64,000 nucleotides of DNA from the NCBI GenBank assembly GCA_029880325.1, contig JAOUOP010000031.1:1-64000 (forward strand). The letters run 5' to 3'. The notes beneath the pieces are model-generated. The model saw nothing but the letters and a program-made list of their open reading frames with translations. It was not told where the DNA came from and searched no databases. Position numbers and translations under genes: made by a program. The stretch's first letter is position 1. Each line of letters begins with the position of its first letter. Shown in pieces: positions 52,251 to 60,894 of the stretch. Source of the stretch: Myxococcales bacterium. Its GTDB lineage: Bacteria > Myxococcota_A > Polyangia > Polyangiales > JAFGIB01.

Positions 52251-53366
52251 ATGCCACATCTCCAGGGACCAGAAGACGGCCCCGTCGCCGTGACGGGCGC
52301 ATCGGGCTACATCGGATCGCAGGTGGTCAAGTGCCTGATCGAGGACGGCTTCAGCGTGCACGGCTGCGTGCGCGACCCCAGCCGCGAAGACAAGACCGCA
52401 CACCTGCTCGCCCTGGCCGACAAGGGTCCGGGCAGTCTGCGCATCTTCGGCGCCGACCTGCTGCAGGCGGGCCAGGGCGCCTACGACGAAGCCTTCGCCG
52501 GCTGCGCGGCGGTCTTCCACGTGGCTGCCGATCTGGGCAGCGATCCGAGCTATGGCCCGCCGACACCTCAGCGCACCTTCGACAGCTGCATGACCGCGAC
52601 CAAGGGCGTGCTCGAGTCGGCGCGCAAGGCCGGCACGGTCAAACGCGTGGTCTACACCTCCTCGACCTCGGCAGTGATGGGCCTGCGACCCGGCGGCAAG
52701 AGCGCCGAGGGCTACGAATACAAGGACGACGACTGGGCCGGCGAGGGCCCTTACGAAACGATCGAAGAGCGCTGGACGGTGACCAGCCCGCGCAGCGGCA
52801 AGGTGCACAAGCTGTGGACCCTCGAGCGGCAGGCCTACGCCATGGGCAAGGTCGAGGCCGAGCAATACGCCTACCGCTGGGGCAACGAGCATGGCATCGA
52901 CGTGGTCTCGTGCTGTCCCTGCCATGTGCTGGGACCGCTGACGGCCAAGGCCCATGACGCCACCTGGCAGCGCCGCATCGGGCTGATGCTGCAGGGCCGC
53001 AGCGGTCACCGAATGCGGCCCAACATGCTGTGGAATATCGTCGACGTGCGGGACGTGGCGCGCTCGCAGGTGCTGATGGCGACGAGCGAAGTCGCCACCA
53101 ACGGCTCGCGCTACATGCTCGCCGCCCCCGACAGCGGCGGGGAGCTGACGGTGCAGCAGCTGCTCGACACCCTGCGCGAACTCTACCCGGACGTGAACGT
53201 GGGCGGCGACTACGAGCCACCACCGACCGAGGATCAACCGCACGCCAAGTCGACCAAGGCCATCGGCGAGCTCGGTCTTCAGCCCCACGACACGCGCCAG
53301 ACCCTGCGCGACACCTGCGAGTCGCTCATCGCCATCGCCGGAGTGCAGCCGGCGCTGAAGGCGTGA
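52251..53366 (+). CDS. Extended short-chain dehydrogenase (NAD-dependent epimerase/reductase type)
   Basis: 371 residues. The Rossmann motif is TGASGYIG near residue 20, the middle has RVVYTSSTSAVMG, and the catalytic Tyr/Lys pair is in YAMGKVEAEQYAYRW. This layout fits dihydroflavonol/cinnamoyl reductase-like SDRs, which reduce ketones or aldehydes with NADPH. The substrate is unknown. The following small gene overlaps its stop by four bases (GTGA). Confidence 0.86.
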   Translation: MPHLQGPEDGPVAVTGASGYIGSQVVKCLIEDGFSVHGCVRDPSREDKTAHLLALADKGPGSLRIFGADLLQAGQGAYDEAFAGCAAVFHVAADLGSDPSYGPPTPQRTFDSCMTATKGVLESARKAGTVKRVVYTSSTSAVMGLRPGGKSAEGYEYKDDDWAGEGPYETIEERWTVTSPRSGKVHKLWTLERQAYAMGKVEAEQYAYRWGNEHGIDVVSCCPCHVLGPLTAKAHDATWQRRIGLMLQGRSGHRMRPNMLWNIVDVRDVARSQVLMATSEVATNGSRYMLAAPDSGGELTVQQLLDTLRELYPDVNVGGDYEPPPTEDQPHAKSTKAIGELGLQPHDTRQTLRDTCESLIAIAGVQPALKA

Positions 53367-53782
53367 CCGGGATGGGCGCTTCGGCGGAAGCCGATATCGC
53401 TGTGGTCACCGCGCTCGATCAGGCGTGGAACCGCGCCTATGAGCAAGGCGATCGCAGCCCACTGTCGGACGTCCTCAGCGACGACTTTGTGGCGACAACG
53501 GAAGCCGGTCAGGAGGTCGGCAAGGCGCAACTGCTGCAGGATCCGCCAGAGGCGGCGCTTGAAGTGCGCGTTGACGAGTTTTCGATACGCTGCTGGGGCG
53601 ACACCGCCATCACTCGGGGCCGAATCCAGGTGCGGACACCGAGCCGTTTCAGCGACCAGCACTTCATGCGCGTCTACGCCCGGCGCGCGGGAAGCTGGCA
53701 AGCCGTCAGCCTTCAGGTGGTGCCGGTGGTCGCGCGCAATGAGCCGGTGCCGCGCCAGAGCAGAAGGTCCGAAGAGTCTTGA
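53363..53782 (+). CDS. SnoaL-like/DUF4440 (NTF2-fold) protein
   Basis: 139 residues from a GTG that overlaps the SDR stop (an ATG three codons later is equally possible). The helix DIAVVTALDQAWNRAYEQGD followed by LSDDFVATTEAG, DTAITRGRIQVRTPSRF and HFMRVYARRAGSWQAVSLQV is typical of DUF4440/NTF2-fold proteins, which bind small ligands or act as isomerases/cyclases. It probably works with the SDR on one compound. Confidence 0.78.
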   Translation: MTGMGASAEADIAVVTALDQAWNRAYEQGDRSPLSDVLSDDFVATTEAGQEVGKAQLLQDPPEAALEVRVDEFSIRCWGDTAITRGRIQVRTPSRFSDQHFMRVYARRAGSWQAVSLQVVPVVARNEPVPRQSRRSEES

Positions 53783-53859
53783 TGCGCCCTGCTGACCTGT
53801 GTTAGCCATGCGGCCTTGATGGTCACGCCGAAGTAGGGATTGGACGAGGTTGGCTGCTG

Positions 53860-53891
53860 CCACACGCGAAACGGGGATGTTTCGCGTGTGG
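53860..53891. other. Perfect 13-bp stem hairpin upstream of the haloperoxidase gene
   Basis: CCACACGCGAAAC and GTTTCGCGTGTGG pair perfectly around a six-base loop (GGGGAT), about 46 bases before the haloperoxidase start. There is no T-run, so it is more likely an operator or leader structure than a terminator. Confidence 0.55.
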
Positions 53892-53936
53892 CGTCGTGGG
53901 CCTCCTGTCGGCAGGCCTAGAAAAGGAGAATCGCGG

Positions 53937-55406
53937 ATGAGGTGCTCTACAATCGTGCTCGCGGCGCTACTGGCTTTGATGGCCAAGGTGCCAGCGGCCC
54001 AGGCAAACTATGATTTCGACAACGGCAATGCGGCGATCGAAGTTGTCATTCCAAGTGTAGCTCCCATCATTTTTCAAGACATATCCAGCACTGCGGGCGA
54101 CGCGACGCTGGTCCTGCGTCTCACGACGTTGGTCACAAATGCGTGGTTCGACGCGGTAGCACCATACCACCCGACGGCTGTCGGCGTGTATACGAGCCTC
54201 GGCCGTAGGCCGGCGTCGGAGTCGGCCACGAATGCGAACTTGAACGTTGCCCTGCTGTACGCATCCTACCGGGTGTTCAATAGCCTTCTTCCTCACCGTG
54301 CGGCGGATTGGCGAAACATGCTCATCGGTGTCGGGCTAGACCCAGACGATGACAGCCTCGATCCCAACACTGCTGTCGGTCTTGGCAACGCCGCAGGCTT
54401 TGGCGTTGTGGCCGGGCGTATCAACGATGGCATGAACCAGTCTGGAAGCTACGGCCGTACCCATAACCCCATGCCATACATGGACTACACGGGCTACACA
54501 CCCGTCAATACGGCCTACGAGCTTGTGGATCCGTCGCGTTGGCAACCGGACATTCAACGCAAGGGAATCGGACTGTACAAGGTGCAACAGTTCGTCACGC
54601 CGCAGTATGCGCTGGTCGAACCCTACTCGTACGACGATCGTGCGGTCTTTGCTTTTCCGCCACCACGGGACAGCAACCACCGCCGCGTTGCCGCCTACAA
54701 GGCCCAGGCCGATGCAGTTCTGGCGGCGTCTGCTAGCCTCGATGACCAGAAGAAGCTGATGGCCGAACTCTTCGACAACAAGATCGAGGGTTTGGGTTTC
54801 TCCGCGGTCTTCGTGACCTTCGCCCATGGACTTTCGTTGATGGATTTCATTCAACTGGACTTCCTCACAAACATGGCCGCCTTCGATGCGGGTATCGCAG
54901 TCTGGGAGGAGAAGACGGAATACGACGCGGTTCGTCCTTTCAGTGCGATTCGCCACATCTACGGTGATGAGCCCGTCGTGGCCTACGGTGGTCCCGACGT
55001 CGGGGCGGTTTCGATGCCAGCCAGCCAGTGGAAATCGTACCTGGAGGAAGCTGACCACCCGGAGTATCCATCGGCTTCGACATGCTTCTGCGCTGCGCAC
55101 GCGCAGGCGGTGCGCAACTACCTCGGCACCGATGTGTTGGGTTGGCAAATTCCGAGGCCGGCGGGTAGTTCCCGCGTCGAACCGGGCGTGACGCCGAGCG
55201 TCGATACGGTCCTTTCCTTTCCTACTTGGACGGATTATGTCGAAATCTGCGGTCAGAGCCGCGTTTGGGCGGGCGTTCATTTCCAGGCCGCGGTCGATGA
55301 GAGTCGAGCCATCTGCGATGACTTCGGCGATCACGCATACGAGTACTTCACGTCCCTGGTCGATGGTACGGCAGACTCTCCACGGGCGCCGAGTCAGGGT
55401 ATGTAA
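53937..55406 (+). CDS. Vanadium-haloperoxidase/PAP2-like secreted protein
   Basis: 489 residues with a signal peptide (IVLAALLALMAKVPAAQA). The PAP2-type blocks in the C-terminal half are YDAVRPFSAIRH (Lys/Arg block), HPEYPSASTCFCAAH (block 2) and SRVWAGVHFQAA (block 3, Arg and His). In classical enzymes block 2 reads PSGH; here Gly-His is replaced by Ala-Ser, so the acid/base His is missing, while many related bacterial proteins keep it. Peroxidase or phosphatase activity is thus doubtful. A good AAAGGAGAA site precedes the ATG. Base and codon use are visibly less GC-biased than in neighbours, suggesting transfer. Confidence 0.78.
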   Translation: MRCSTIVLAALLALMAKVPAAQANYDFDNGNAAIEVVIPSVAPIIFQDISSTAGDATLVLRLTTLVTNAWFDAVAPYHPTAVGVYTSLGRRPASESATNANLNVALLYASYRVFNSLLPHRAADWRNMLIGVGLDPDDDSLDPNTAVGLGNAAGFGVVAGRINDGMNQSGSYGRTHNPMPYMDYTGYTPVNTAYELVDPSRWQPDIQRKGIGLYKVQQFVTPQYALVEPYSYDDRAVFAFPPPRDSNHRRVAAYKAQADAVLAASASLDDQKKLMAELFDNKIEGLGFSAVFVTFAHGLSLMDFIQLDFLTNMAAFDAGIAVWEEKTEYDAVRPFSAIRHIYGDEPVVAYGGPDVGAVSMPASQWKSYLEEADHPEYPSASTCFCAAHAQAVRNYLGTDVLGWQIPRPAGSSRVEPGVTPSVDTVLSFPTWTDYVEICGQSRVWAGVHFQAAVDESRAICDDFGDHAYEYFTSLVDGTADSPRAPSQGM

Positions 55407-55471
55407 TCGGGTGAGTCGCAGTACCGACATGGGTCGGTCGTTCAATTGGTCGGCGTCAGCGGGAGGAGGTT

Positions 55472-56413
55472 TCAGGCCTGCCGCTGACGCCGCGGTCGTT
55501 TGCGACCCAGAGCTTCGCGCACCGCTCGGGCAAGTGATTGGTGCAGGTACGGCTTGTGCAAGAGTAGGTCCTGCTCGTCGAGCGTCGGCAGCTCTTCGAT
55601 GGGATAACCCGAAGTCATGAGCGTGGCCAGTCCGGGGCTGAGCCGTCGCGCCCGCCGTACGAGCTTGGCGCCGCTGAGCTCCCCCGGCAGCACGATGTCG
55701 GTGAAGAGCAGCGAGATGTCGTCGCGTTGCTCGATCAAGGTCAGGGCCGCGTCGGCATCTCGCGCTTCCAGGCAGGCGTATCCCAAGGACTCGAGGGAAC
55801 CGACCACCACGCGCCGCACTTCTTCGTCATCTTCGACGACCAAGATGAGTTCCTTTTCGATGACGGCTGTCGGCAGTGTCTCGGCCGTTGTTCTGCCCGT
55901 GTGCTCGGGCGCTTCGGGAGCCGCCGGTATCAGCAGGCGCACGGTCGTGCCGCGGCCTTCGTCGCTTTCGATGAGAACGGTGCCGCCTGATCGCTTGGCC
56001 AAACCGTGGACCATATTCAGCCCCAGGCCGCTGCCTTCTCCGACTCCCTTGGTCGTGAAGAAGGGTTCGAAGGCGCGCTCCCGATCGATCCGCAGACCAG
56101 GATGAAGACGGCCATACCGAGGCGCCGCAGCACCGTCGAGCGCAGGTTTCTCAGCTGCTCCATCGCCATGGGCTGTGCGGAATCGGCCGCTCGCGTGTCG
56201 GCGTGCCTGGTTCGCCGTGGCAGTGCGCGTCATAAACCGCGGTGCCCGCAGGCACGTTTCGTTTCTTCGCGCCGGGCTTTCGACCCGTATCACGGTCGAG
56301 CGCCCGTGGGAGGTGCGAAGGCGCCTATCGGTGAGCAGCGCGCTTCCCACGGACGACGGATTCGTCCGTGGCGATCCGGACGTGATCAGCCTACCACGAT
56401 TGCGTTGACGCAA
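55472..56413 (-). pseudogene. Truncated hybrid sensor kinase (end of ATPase domain plus receiver)
   Basis: From about residue 112 the frame encodes only the last part of a histidine-kinase ATPase (AFEPFFTTKGVGEGSGLGLN, GGTVLIESDEGRGTTVRLLI) followed by a receiver domain (ILVVEDDEEVRRVVVGSLES; Asp in LLFTDIVLP; Lys in LLLHKPY). The His-box, the N-box and all sensor domains are absent; upstream the frame has no homology. It is probably the 3' remnant of a hybrid kinase, cut off next to the repeats. The receiver may still be expressed from an internal start. Confidence 0.65.
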
Positions 56414-56490
56414 GCGTCGATAGTGAGCATGGCCTGAGTGATGTGGGAGTCAGACGGCATTGCTGTCCTACCTCACTCCACGACCGAACT

Positions 56491-56659
56491 CTAATCCCCA
56501 AATAAGCGCAGGTTGCAGGCGATCTCCACAAATCTTTTGCGTTCAGGCGCTCGCGGAAGTGCTCAACGCGCCTCCTGGTGCGCCTGCGCTTTTCGCAAAC
56601 CCCTGATTCACAACATCTTTGCGCAGCTCATCCTCCACATGCGCTTGTTTAGGGTCTAG
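56491..56659. repeat. Family A CTAG-ended repeat, copy 2 (inverted relative to copy 1)
   Basis: Same length (169 bp) as the copy at 28.7 kb and about 95% identical to its reverse complement except for the last ~25 bases, where it diverges and ends in CTAA instead of CTAG. Its other end, CTAG, is shared with the family B repeat that follows directly. Confidence 0.8.
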
Positions 56660-56823
56660 ATGTGCTCGGCGGAAGTCATGATCCGCTCTCGGGACCGCTA
56701 CGGCGCCAGCTGCGGTGTCCGGTCCCCTTGAAATACACGGAGTATTCCCGCGGAGGCCGTCCTTGCATCTGGCATCGTATCGACCCCGATCATCGGCTCA
56801 GCACTTCCGCCGAGCACATCTAG
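56656..56823. repeat. Family B CTAG-ended repeat, copy 2 (complete)
   Basis: 168 bp with perfect 21-bp terminal inverted repeats (beginning CTAGATGTGCTC) and CTAG at both ends. The right CTAG contains the TAG stop codon of the NtrC-type gene on the minus strand. The window begins inside a direct copy of this element. No coding potential. Confidence 0.85.
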
Positions 56824-58163
56824 TACACCGACTTGTCGATGTTGTGGCGTTTGAGCTTTTCGTAGAGGGAGCTGCGCGGGATGTCGAGCTGTTTGGCGGC
56901 CTGGGGGACGTTGCCGGCGGTGCGCTTGAGTACGCGCTCGATGTGGCGGCGCTCGATTTCGGCCAGCGTTAGCTCTTCGTCGTTGTCGGGTACGGGAGCC
57001 AGAGGCCGGTCGAAGCTGAGATCGGCCACTTCGATGCTGTCACCCCGGGCGCGTAGCAGCGCCCGCTCGAGCACGTTGCGCAGCTCGCGGATGTTGCCGG
57101 GCCAGGCCTGGGCGCGCAGCTGCTGTGCGGCAGCGTCGGAGAGCACCAGGCCGCGGGCGGCGCCGCCGACTTCGTCGAGCAGGCGGCGGGCCAGCTCGGG
57201 GATGTCGTCGCGGCGCTCGCGTAGGGCCGGCACGCGCAGCGGTAGGGCGCTGAGGCGATAATAAAGGTCGGGACGGAACTCGCCGCTGCTGGCGCGGGCG
57301 TGCAGATCGCGGTGGGTGGCGGCCACCAGGCGCATGTCCACGCGGCGGTCGCGCACGTCGCCCAGGCGCCGGATGCGTTTTTCTTCGAGCGCTTTGAGCA
57401 GCTTGGCCTGGATGTCCAGGTCCAGGTCGCCGATTTCGTCGAGGAAGAGCACGCCACGGTGGGCCAGCTCCATCAGCCCTTCTTTGTTGGCGATGGCGCC
57501 GGTGAAGGCGCCCTTCTGGTGGCCGAAGAGTTCGGACTCCAGAAACTCCCGGCGCAGGCCGGCGCAGTTCAAATCGACCATGGGCTCGGCCGCGCGCGTG
57601 CCGTGGGCGTGCAGCCAGCGGGCCAACACGCCTTTGCCGCTGCCGGTCTCGCCCTCGATCAGAATCGGGCTGTCGCTCTCGAGTACGCGCCGGGCTTCTT
57701 CTTCCAGCTGGCGAATGGCGGGGCTCTGGCCGATGAAAGGCGTCGGGTCGTCCTTGCGGCCGCGGGTCTCGGCGGCGCGCTGGCGGCGCTGGCGCCGCAC
57801 TTCCTTGCCCAGGCGCTCGAGCACGATCTGCAGCGCCGACAGCTCCACCGGCTTGGTCAAAAAATGACTTGCCCCGCGCTGGATCGCCTCGACCGCCAGA
57901 TCGATGGAGCCATGGCCGGTGAGCACCACCACCGGCAGTGAAGGCTCCAAATCGTGCAGCCGCGGCAACAGCTCCAGGGCGGTTCCGTCGGGCAGTCGGT
58001 AGTCGATGACCGCCATGTCGGGCTGCTCGTTCATGCAGACGCGCACGCCGCTCTCGCAGCTGTCGGCTTCGACCACGGCGAAACCCTTGGTCTGCAGGTA
58101 CTTACGGACGCTGAAACGGAGTCCGGGTTCGTCGTCGACGAGTAGTACGCTCAGTTCGGCCAC
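56820..58163 (-). CDS. Sigma-54-dependent response regulator (NtrC family)
   Basis: 447 residues. Receiver domain (1-120) with LLVDDEPG, phospho-Asp in AVIDYRLPDG and Lys in FLTKPVE; AAA+ domain (about 145-370) with IEGETGSGKGVLARW (Walker A), the sigma-54 loop ELFGHQKGAFTGA (GAFTGA intact) and Walker B VLFLDEIGDL; C-terminal Fis-type helix-turn-helix (AGNVPQAAKQLDIPRSSLYE). It activates sigma-54 promoters when phosphorylated. The kinase may be the hybrid kinase two genes upstream. Its stop codon lies in a mobile repeat. Confidence 0.92.
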   Translation of the reverse strand: MAELSVLLVDDEPGLRFSVRKYLQTKGFAVVEADSCESGVRVCMNEQPDMAVIDYRLPDGTALELLPRLHDLEPSLPVVVLTGHGSIDLAVEAIQRGASHFLTKPVELSALQIVLERLGKEVRRQRRQRAAETRGRKDDPTPFIGQSPAIRQLEEEARRVLESDSPILIEGETGSGKGVLARWLHAHGTRAAEPMVDLNCAGLRREFLESELFGHQKGAFTGAIANKEGLMELAHRGVLFLDEIGDLDLDIQAKLLKALEEKRIRRLGDVRDRRVDMRLVAATHRDLHARASSGEFRPDLYYRLSALPLRVPALRERRDDIPELARRLLDEVGGAARGLVLSDAAAQQLRAQAWPGNIRELRNVLERALLRARGDSIEVADLSFDRPLAPVPDNDEELTLAEIERRHIERVLKRTAGNVPQAAKQLDIPRSSLYEKLKRHNIDKSVY

Positions 58164-58267
58164 TTGCGCTCGCCCGTTCGCTCGCCCGTTCGCTCGGTGC
58201 CACGCCGCGCGAAGTCCGGATCATGCCCAATCCGAGAGGCGCGCGCCAGCTCTGCGGGGCCTCGGAC

Positions 58268-58684
58268 TCAGGAGCGACCGGCGCCGGCCGTGATCTGGGG
58301 CTCAGAGTCGCGCGCGCTTTCACTCAGCTCCGAGACGATGCGGGCGATGTCGGGCAGCGAGGTGGGCTTGCCCAGGACCACGTCGGCGCCGCGGGCGCGA
58401 GCCTCGCGGGCGACCTCCGAGGTGAGGCAGCCGGTGAGCATGACGCGGCGGCTGCTGGGGCGCTTCTGGGCGGCGAAGGCCAGTAGCTCGAAGCCTTCGG
58501 CGCCGTGCACTGCGGTCATGCGCAGGTCGCTGATGACCACGGAGTAGTCGATGTGGGCCAGCAGGGCTTGGGCCTCCTCCAGCTCGCTGGCGGTGTGCAC
58601 TTCGTAGCCCTGACGGCTCAGGTAGCTCTTGAGGATGGTCAGCACGCTCGCTTCGTCGTCGACCAATAGGACGCGGGGCTTCAT
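58268..58684 (-). CDS. Single-domain response regulator
   Basis: 138 residues, one receiver domain: VLLVDDEASVLTILKSYL, phospho-Asp in VVISDLRMTA and Lys in VLGKPTSL, followed by a short tail. No output domain, so it probably passes phosphate between the adjacent hybrid kinase and another partner or acts by protein binding. It lies between that kinase and the NtrC-type gene. Confidence 0.87.
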   Translation of the reverse strand: MKPRVLLVDDEASVLTILKSYLSRQGYEVHTASELEEAQALLAHIDYSVVISDLRMTAVHGAEGFELLAFAAQKRPSSRRVMLTGCLTSEVAREARARGADVVLGKPTSLPDIARIVSELSESARDSEPQITAGAGRS

Positions 58685-58820
58685 GTCCCGCTATGAAGCA
58701 AGTCCCGTGCCCACTTGGATGGTAGGGTGGGCCCGGCCGAAAGGGCCACTTCTGCCCACTTTTTGCGCCGCGAGAGACGCCCGCGGGGCCGGCCACCGGC
58801 GGCGATGTTCGGATTTCGGA

Positions 58821-60803
58821 TCATGCTTCCGACTCCCGGATCGCCAGCGCCGGAACCTCGATGCCCACGCGGGCGCCGCCTTCGGCGCGGTTGCCTAGCG
58901 TCAAAATTCCGTCGTGCTCCTCGGCGATGCGCTTGGCCAGGGCCAGGCCCAGGCCGGTGCCGCCGCGGCGCCGCGAGTAGAAGGGCTGCAGTACCTTGCC
59001 CATTTCGGCAGGGTTGAAGCCACTGCCTGCGTCGAGCACTTGGCAGCGCAGCCTCCCGCCCAGGTCCTGGCTGCAGAGGCGCACAGAGCTCCCCGACGGA
59101 CTGAACTGCAGCGCGTTTTCGAGCAGGTTTTGCAGGGCACGCTGGAAGCCGTCGGCCTGGCCCACCAGGCGGCGGCCCGGGGCGCCCAGCTCAAACTCGA
59201 TCGCGACGCCGCGCTCTTTGGCAAGCGGCTCGCAGGTGGCTGCGGCCGCTTCGATCACCGCATCGAGTTCGAAGGGCACCGCGTTCGCCTCGGCCCGCGG
59301 CTTGCTGTAGTCGAGCAGGTCGGTCATCAGATTGCTCAAGCGCTGGGCGCCGTCTCGGATCACGTCGAAATACTCCTCCAGCTCCTTTTGGCGACCGAAC
59401 TCGGCCTCGGCCGCCTCGATGGCCGAAGTGATGCAAAAGACGGGGTTGCGAACCTCGTGGGCTACCGAGGCCACCATCTGGCCGATCGCCGCCAAGGTGC
59501 GGGCCGTCTCCAGCTCGGCGGCGGTGCGCTGCTGTTCGGTCACGTCGCGCACGATCGCCACCACTTCCCCCGGATTGCCAGGCGCGAAACGGGCCTCGAA
59601 GCTGCGCCTACCGTCGGCCAGCGGCAACTCATAGGTCCAGCTCTGTAGCTTGCGACTGTCGAGGGTTTCGGCCACCAGCTGCTGGCAGCGCTCGGCGAAG
59701 TCCGGTGGCATCAGATCGGCCAGATGGCTGCCGATGATGGTCTCCGGATCGGTCATGAGCAGGGAGGGGTCGGGGGCGCGGTAGTCGAGCACGCGGGCGT
59801 CGCGGTCGAGCCGGAAGACCAGGTCGGGGATGGCCTGCAGGATGGCGTCGGCGGTGACCTCGCTGCGCACCAGCTCCACGCTCTTGCGCCGTAGCTCGGC
59901 CGAGTGGGCCTGCACCCGATCCTGCAGCGAGGACTTGGCACGGCGCAGCGACTGTTGGCTGCGCACCAAGTCGGTGACATCGTGGGCCTGGCCCAGCACG
60001 TAGGGGCTGCCGCCCTTGGGCTCTTGCAGCACATTGTTGTAGGCCCAGACCCGGCGCTCGCCCGATTGATGCTGCACCTGCATCAGGCCGGTCGACAGGC
60101 CGCGGTCGCGGATCTCGCGCAGGTAGCTCTCGAGCTGGCTGTGCAAGTCGCTCGGGACCAGGTGTTGCAGGCCCAGGCCCTCGTAGGGCAGGCCGCCGTA
60201 GCCCAGGTTGCGCCGTGCCCCCAGGCTCACCGCCAGAAAGCGTCCGTCCAGGTCGTGGGCGCAGACCAGCCCCTGGGCGCGTTCGACCGCGCGCTTCAGA
60301 TCGCTGCCGGTGCGTCCGGTGGACAGGGCCACCGGACGCTCGTCGATGTCGTCGACTCGCAACGAATCGGCGGGGCGCGAGGCGGCCGCTTCGAGCGCCT
60401 GCTGCACCACGCCCTTGAGTTCGAGGGGGCGGATCTGGCCCTTGAGCAGAAACGACTCTGCACCCTCCACCAGCAGCTGTGAGGCCAGACTTTCGTCCTG
60501 CAAGCCCGATAGCAGCACGACCGGCAGCCCTGCGGCGGCGCTGCGGACGGCGCGGAAGGTCTTGAGGCCGTCGGAGTCGGGCAGTTTGAGGTCGACGATG
60601 GCCACGTCCATACGCACCTGCCCCAGCCGCTCGACGGCGGCGGCCAGGTCGCTGCAGTGGTGCACCACGGCGGCGTCGCCAAAGCCGCGGGACAGGGCGC
60701 GCTGGACCAGCCGGGCAAAAGCCGGGTCGTCCTCGACCAGTAGGATCGACAGCTCGCGTGCGGCCGTCGTGTCCGCTTCGGATTCGGCCGCTTCGTCGGT
60801 CAT
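58821..60803 (-). CDS. Hybrid histidine kinase (receiver-PAS-PAS-HisKA-HATPase)
   Basis: 660 residues, cytosolic. N-terminal receiver (about 18-140; ILLVEDDPAFARLV, Asp in VAIVDLKLPD, Lys in FLLKGQIR), two PAS-like domains (about 165-290 and 315-430), HisKA with the phospho-His in VASVAHEVRNPVF, and HATPase with NLLENALQFSPSG (N-box), VLDAGSGF and GTGLGLALAK. An alternative ATG lies four codons upstream. The N-terminal receiver suggests it is itself controlled by another kinase. Confidence 0.88.
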   Translation of the reverse strand: MTDEAAESEADTTAARELSILLVEDDPAFARLVQRALSRGFGDAAVVHHCSDLAAAVERLGQVRMDVAIVDLKLPDSDGLKTFRAVRSAAAGLPVVLLSGLQDESLASQLLVEGAESFLLKGQIRPLELKGVVQQALEAAASRPADSLRVDDIDERPVALSTGRTGSDLKRAVERAQGLVCAHDLDGRFLAVSLGARRNLGYGGLPYEGLGLQHLVPSDLHSQLESYLREIRDRGLSTGLMQVQHQSGERRVWAYNNVLQEPKGGSPYVLGQAHDVTDLVRSQQSLRRAKSSLQDRVQAHSAELRRKSVELVRSEVTADAILQAIPDLVFRLDRDARVLDYRAPDPSLLMTDPETIIGSHLADLMPPDFAERCQQLVAETLDSRKLQSWTYELPLADGRRSFEARFAPGNPGEVVAIVRDVTEQQRTAAELETARTLAAIGQMVASVAHEVRNPVFCITSAIEAAEAEFGRQKELEEYFDVIRDGAQRLSNLMTDLLDYSKPRAEANAVPFELDAVIEAAAATCEPLAKERGVAIEFELGAPGRRLVGQADGFQRALQNLLENALQFSPSGSSVRLCSQDLGGRLRCQVLDAGSGFNPAEMGKVLQPFYSRRRGGTGLGLALAKRIAEEHDGILTLGNRAEGGARVGIEVPALAIRESEA

Positions 60804-60894
60804 GTGGAGGCTCATCCTACAGGACCGGGCGCGGTTCGGGGTGGATGGTCGATCACGGGGGCCGAGACATGATCTGGACCGCGTCGGTCTGCGC

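Noticed and set aside
51786..53288. 500-codon minus-strand frame
   Set aside because: It is the antisense of the SDR gene; only the short terminal piece has independent support as a frameshifted gene.
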